This document shows, piece after piece, positions 59,696-64,000 of a stretch of DNA of 64,000 nt (its first letter is position 1; every line of letters begins with the position of its first letter). The position numbers were made by a program, and so were the translations under genes. The stretch is from Cryptomeria japonica. Lineage: Eukaryota > Streptophyta > Pinopsida > Cupressales > Cupressaceae. Under the pieces are notes generated by a model, which was not told the DNA's origin, made no database searches, and saw only the letters and a list, made by a program, of their open reading frames with translations. The stretch is taken from the NCBI RefSeq assembly GCF_030272615.1, contig NC_081415.1, forward strand, positions 101,596,796 to 101,660,795, read 5' to 3'.

Positions 59696-60736
59696 TGTTA
59701 GGTCTCAGAGACAACTGAGAGGGGGGGGGTGAATCAGTTGTCCAATAAATTCAACCAAAATTAACTTAACCAAAACTTAATGCTTAATACCGATAGACAG
59801 TTTTAACAATTAATTGTCGTACCGGTAAAGATTAATGCATGAAACAGAAAGACAATAACATCCATAACACATAACACAAATATTTGTATGTGGAAACCTT
59901 ATAAGGGGAAAAACCATGGTGGGAAGCCTTACCCACAATCAAATGATACTACTATAGATAGTATGTGTGTACAGTATGTATTCTACACATGCAGAAAGGC
60001 CAGCTGCCTAGAGCTCAATGCTCAATCACAAAATGAGAGTCGGACTAACTACAATTGGATGGTTAGATCCAATGATAATGTACTGCATAAAATAGCATCT
60101 TCATATGCTAGATTTAGTACTGGTTTATTTTTAATTGCCTTCACAACAACCTTCCTTCAACCTTCAAATGATGTCTACGTGTATAGCTCTGCTTATATTC
60201 ACATACCTTTTTACATTTCTTTTTCCAATCGCATATCAATCTCACAAGTGTGATCTTACATTTATACCATAACCTAAGATTGATTGAATAGGTTGGCTCA
60301 CTAAAAGATATTACAATAAAATCAATTACAAATAAATTGATATCTAATGCATGATGTCAGCTCAATGCATTGACAATAATAATAAATCATCTCCATAATG
60401 TGTCATGCTGATATGGAATAGATGTGCCTATCGGTGCATAACCTGGACCTATTTTTCGGTAACAACAAATATGAAAACCTGAATAAACAAATAATCAAAT
60501 CACCAAAACCAAGTGATCAAATAATGTCTTCGACATAACCAAGTAGTCTCCAAGTCATTCCAAGTGCCGATGAACAATATAAACTATCAGTGAACCAAAT
60601 ACCGGTGACTGTGCATAAGTCTTTGACTTGCTAGTGAACATAACGAAAGATCTCCAAGTGTTGATAAGTGCTAACAAGTGATGACAGGTGCTGACATCAA
60701 TGACAAAACCATATCAACATATCCAAAATACCAACA
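59696..60736 (-). mobile_element. A-type solo LTR inside copia RT
   Basis: 1,041 bp, TGTTAGGTCTCAG...AAATACCAACA on the plus strand. It is flanked by a perfect CCTAG TSD (59691-59695 and 60737-60741) that splits the GLKQAPRxWY motif of RT. The U5 stem-loop has perfect 9-bp arms GACAACTGA/TCAGTTGTC (59710-59742). It also carries the GGGAAAAACCATGGTGGG and CTACACATGCAG blocks. No body remains. Confidence 0.9.
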
Positions 60737-61737
60737 CCTAGAGAATGGTATGAAAGAATTGATCACTATCTCTTGGAATTAGAGTTTTTCAAGAATGTAG
60801 CAGATCCAAAACTCTACTACAAAGTAATCAATGGTGAATTATTAATTCTTATTCTTTATGTTGATGATCTACTAATCACAGGAGATGATACTTATATTTC
60901 TTGATGTAAAAAAGAATTAGCCTCTGAGTTTCATATGAAAGATTTAGGAATTCTTCACTACTTCATTGGATTGGAAGTTTGGCAGCAGACATATGGTATA
61001 ATCCTTAATCAAGGAAAATACACCATTGATATACTCAAGATATTTAGAATGTTAAATTTAGATCTATGACCACACCTATGGAGACAAATTTGCACAAGCT
61101 AAAGGAAACAACTGCAGAATCTGAGTTTGCAGATCCTACACTCTACACAGATTATTGGATCTTTAATGTATTTGGTAAACAGAAGACCTGATATATGTTA
61201 TGTTGTAAACGCACTAAGTCAGTTCATGTGTGAACCCAGGGAAATACATCTTGTTGTTGCAAAGAATACTCTGAGATATCTTTGAGAAACTATTGGTTTT
61301 GGTTTGAAATATAAACATGTAGAACTTGACCTACATGGATTCATTGATTCTAATTGGGCTGGAAGCATAGTTGCCAGGAAAAGCACATCACAATGTTGCT
61401 TCAGTTTAGGATCAGGAATGATCTCATGGATATGTAGAAAATAGTCTTTAGTTGCTTAGAGTTCTACAGAAGTTGAATACATTGCAACCTCCATGGGAGC
61501 AAGAGAATTTGTATGCCTCTAGAAATTGCTTGTAGGACTATTTGGTCAACCCTTAAATCCTACTGTCATCTACTGTGAAAATTAGAGTTGCATCAAGTTT
61601 TCAATGAATCCAGTATTTCATGACAGGTCTAAACACATTGAGATTCCTTATCACTATGTTCGAGATATGGTGGAAAGGAATGTGATCCGACTGAATTATA
61701 TTGCAGACATTCTTACCAAGCCTCTCTCCATGATTAG
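60737..61737 (+). pseudogene. copia Pol: second part of RT and RNase H
   Basis: Continues the RT after the solo LTR: PREWYERIDHYLLELEFFKN, the catalytic YVDD (60857-60868) in LILYVDDLLITGDD, then FHMKDLGILHYFIGLEV. RNase H-region motifs include EYIATSMGAREFV, HDRSKHIEIPYHYVRD and ADILTKPLS. Several stops and shifts. A 30-bp direct repeat duplicates the ADILTKPLS coding stretch (61701 and 61739). Confidence 0.85.
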
Positions 61738-62408
61738 ATTGCAGACATTCTTACCAAGCCTCTCTCCAGGATCAAGATTGAAAACTTTAGAGATAAAATT
61801 GGTATGGTTGAAAATGTTATTTAATTTTGAGATAGAGTCTCATTTATTATGATATACTAATATATTTAAAGATGCCTAGTGTGTAAACTCTTTTATTTGT
61901 CATGTGTGTGACTCAATTACTGCATGGGCTTTATGTGAACATTATTGAAGGGTGATGAATTTTCAATAATGAACACTTGTTTCAAATTGATATTGTAAGG
62001 TGACAATTTTACAATTATCAATTTAACTATCTTGATGGATATCATGTGACTTGATATCTATGGACATGCCATGATAGTATATATATCTCTGAGACATTAT
62101 GGTAGATATTTGTTGGTTGATATCATTAAATAAACCCTAATTATGATAGAGATCTTCATGGTGATTATTATAAACATAATATTCGTGGACATGCCATGAA
62201 ATCATTATCAGTATGGTAGGCATCCCGTGACTTGATGCCAGTGAACATACCTTACTTGATAACTATGAGTTATGATGAGTATCAGGAGACTTGATATTTA
62301 TTGTTGAACCATATCTCTAAATATCACTATGGTGTGATATCTACTATCTTCACAATTAATGGATGAATTGTGATGTTTTCTCTAACATGAAATGTGTCCT
62401 CCCTAGTT
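61738..62408 (+). other. copia 3' non-coding region with degenerate repeats
   Basis: Between RNase H and the PPT. Phrases such as GTGACTTGATATC, GTGACTTGATGCC and GAGACTTGATATT recur (about 62046, 62228, 62289), together with GGACATGCCATGA (about 62062 and 62189). No coding sequence seen. Confidence 0.5.
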
Positions 62409-62417
62409 AAGAGGGAG
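62409..62417 (+). promoter_or_regulatory. copia polypurine tract
   Basis: AAGAGGGAG immediately precedes the TGTTAATTTT start of the 3' LTR. Confidence 0.7.
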
Positions 62418-62875
62418 TGTTAATTTTGTAACGTCAGTCGTACTATTTCATGCTTCCAATATATATATTAATTTGATTACATATGATAATATGTTAATGT
62501 TAACTAATGATAAATAAAACCAAAGTTAACTTATCACATTTGACCAATGCTTACACCATTCATGGTATCAGGTGGTAAAGTGATTCTCAAACAAGTCGCA
62601 CTCCTTCTGATCGGGTAAGTAAACGATGACTAGTTTATATACTATGGTGAGAGGTACGTAGGGAAGAGATGTGTCTTCCCACATGGGAAGACATATCTCT
62701 TCACTATGTAACCCCTCATCCACTTATATAGCATGCTTACATTGAGGAGGATGCACACACCGAAATTGATAAGTGTGGTGCATCTTTAAAATATGCTATA
62801 GCAGATAAAATACAACTTTCAAATCATATCTCCATCTCTTCTATTTTGATCATAGAATTTTGAAAGAACTTAACA
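62418..62875 (+). repeat. 3' LTR of copia element
   Basis: 458 bp, TGTTAATTTTGTAACGTC...AGAACTTAACA, closely similar to the 5' LTR apart from a shorter TA run (about 62459-62468) and scattered transitions. Contains the palindrome at 62663-62702. Confidence 0.9.
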
Positions 62876-62880
62876 GAGAG

Positions 62881-63330
62881 AATACAAAAGAAGGCTGGGA
62901 AATATGTGTACATACACAATATTTCATTTATTTTGGAAGTTGGAGATAAGTGGCTATTAAATGATTTTATTTTATTTAATTTTGTTTAATTAATTTAGCC
63001 ACATGATGGATGAGTTGGCAAAGGGGAAATGAAGTGGAGATTGAAAGATGAGTTGGAAAAGGGATTAAATATTTAATAATTTATTTAATTAATAAGACTA
63101 TAGGATAGTAGATAGAGGAATAATTAAATATTTAGATATTTAATTAATTGATTAGAAGAAAAGGATATAATGAATTAATTAATAAAATGTTTCAATTAAA
63201 TTAAGTAATAGAAGGACATGAAATGAATTAAATAAATTAATCTTTTTAAATTAACTATTTAATAAGAATAATTATTAAATAAATATAAAATATTTATTTA
63301 ATTTCTCATAGCCATTTTTATATGTATACA
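62881..63330 (-). repeat. gypsy LTR, inverse orientation (partial)
   Basis: In minus-strand sense it starts TGTATACATATAAAAATGG after a PPT and runs through an AT-rich, TTAATTAA-like stretch resembling the LTR at 12935. The copia insertion at 62875 truncates it; 56145-56219 is the likely continuation. Confidence 0.6.
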
Positions 63331-63345
63331 TTTTGCCCCTTTTTG
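63331..63345 (-). promoter_or_regulatory. polypurine tract of inverse gypsy element
   Basis: The minus strand reads CAAAAAGGGGCAAAA just before the LTR start, identical in its core to the PPT at 12921-12934. Confidence 0.65.
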
Positions 63346-63519
63346 AAATGATGTTCTAATTGATTGAAAAATAGGTTTTAAGGACCCGAAACCTTTACAC
63401 CATAGTTAAAATAAAAAGCTGAGAAAATAGAGTCCACATACAAAGTGACTGGTCCAAAAAACCAGCGAACAGAAAAAAATAGCAGAACAACAAAAACTAG
63501 CAAAGAACCCAAGGAGACA

Positions 63520-63975
63520 CTACATATTAATTTTCTTCAATAGCTCCTCTGCCTTGGCCACCAGCTCATCATAGGTCACCCCAACTGCTTTTAGCTCCTC
63601 CAAGTCCTTATTCACTTTCTTTTCCTTCTTCTTTCCACGGGTGCAAGTTCTTGGGCCTTGGGCTTCCCCGGTTCCTTCTGCATCCAGGTCAATTTCTTGG
63701 GTTTCCTTTTCATCATCATGCTTGCTGATGAGGGTATGGGTGTTGTTGGCTAAGATTTTCAGAATGCTGAGACTTTGCTCCGCAATGTTCTTGAGGCACT
63801 CCTCTATCTTGTCCACTTTGGCAGTTGTATCTAAGAGCATTTTTTTGTTAGTTTCCTCCAGGGTTTTTCTATCCTGTATCTCCTTTTCAATTTTCTCAAA
63901 CCGGGGATTAAAGGCATCTCTGATGTCTTCCGCTTTGGCAATTGTATTCTTCAAATCTTCAATATAATTGGCCAT
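63520..63975 (-). CDS. coiled-coil protein, C-terminal part, retroelement-associated
   Basis: An uninterrupted 151-codon frame from MANYIEDLKNTIAKAEDIRD to AEELLKKINM, stop at 63520. The frame stays open upstream to the window edge, so the Met at 63975 may be internal. Residues 1-85 are strongly heptad-like coiled coil; a K-rich patch (RGKKKEKKVNKD) follows near residue 118. It lies about 190 bp upstream (in element sense) of the gypsy PPT, so it is probably the last ORF of that element. Intactness contrasts with everything else here. Function not recognised. Confidence 0.5.
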   Translation of the reverse strand: MANYIEDLKNTIAKAEDIRDAFNPRFEKIEKEIQDRKTLEETNKKMLLDTTAKVDKIEECLKNIAEQSLSILKILANNTHTLISKHDDEKETQEIDLDAEGTGEAQGPRTCTRGKKKEKKVNKDLEELKAVGVTYDELVAKAEELLKKINM

Positions 63976-64000
63976 AGTGTTCCCCTCTCCAATGTTAATG

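Larger units (their letters stand above)
56225..62875 (+). mobile_element. Ty1/copia retrotransposon, degenerate
   Basis: LTRs 56225-56701 and 62418-62875, TSD GAGAG on both sides (56220-56224 and 62876-62880), iMet-type PBS, gag-PR-IN-RT-RH order and PPT. A solo LTR (59696-60736) interrupts RT. This is the only element in the window with recognisable copia pol. Its lineage is not firmly assigned. Because A1, A2 and A4 lack pol, autonomous relatives must lie elsewhere; this one has different LTRs. Confidence 0.9.

Noticed and set aside
1-64000. CRISPR arrays, tRNA or rRNA genes, host exons
   Set aside because: No regularly spaced identical repeats with unique spacers and no rRNA or complete tRNA signature was seen. 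The initiator-Met similarity is limited to PBS sites, and no spliced host gene could be supported.

Overview
The window looks like intergenic DNA from a large-genome seed plant, most likely a gymnosperm (a conifer is my guess, not shown by the sequence). It is AT-rich and almost entirely nested, decayed LTR retrotransposons, with one truncated LINE. I see no host protein-coding gene, tRNA, rRNA or CRISPR array. Nearly every open frame is a retroelement fragment or an LTR shadow. Boundaries were read by eye from TG...CA ends, 5-bp target-site duplications (TSDs), primer-binding sites (PBS, initiator-Met tRNA type) and polypurine tracts (PPT).

The dominant component, called the A family here, is a minus-strand group of apparently non-autonomous elements. 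Each has a 0.8-1.0 kb LTR, a PBS of type TGGTATCAGAGCC, and a gag-like ORF (coiled coil plus up to four CCHC knuckles, resembling the C-terminal half of a SIRE-type copia Gag). Where a copy is complete enough, a second protein of about 1,000 or more residues follows that I cannot assign. No protease, integrase or reverse transcriptase is present. Copies are A0 (1-6818, runs off the left edge), A1 (17869-24358), A2 (16721-36823), A3 (47316-49544, truncated) and A4 (49545-56144). Related solo or deleted LTRs lie at 1139-2763, 7466-10042, 14598-16127 and 59696-60736. A second unassigned group, the B family, encodes a different protein of about 1,200 codons: B1 (27863-34722) and the older B2 (about 39136-47315).

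Layout, left to right. A0 carries a solo LTR. Next comes a diverged LTR split by a LINE fragment, then Ty3/gypsy (Tat/Retand-like) remnants with a 3' LTR and an integrase fragment. An internally deleted A-type element interrupts that gypsy sequence. A2 is inserted in the gypsy tail with TSD TCCTC, and A2 in turn hosts A1 (inside its second ORF) and B1 (TSD TAATG). The gypsy tail resumes at 36829. B2 follows, interrupted by a 3.75-kb solo LTR (TSD TAGGT). Then A3 and A4 form a tandem array sharing one LTR. A Ty1/copia element (56225-62875, TSD GAGAG) is next, itself split inside its RT by a solo LTR (TSD CCTAG). The window ends in a minus-strand gypsy LTR and the 3' end of an intact coiled-coil ORF.

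The most interesting signals are: (i) a stem-loop with a C-run loop at the U5 end of A-type LTRs, whose stem covaries between subfamilies; (ii) an inverted repeat spanning the PPT/U3 junction, with reiterated purine boxes; (iii) the two unassigned large element proteins; and (iv) a 40-bp palindrome just downstream of the TATA-like box in the copia LTR.
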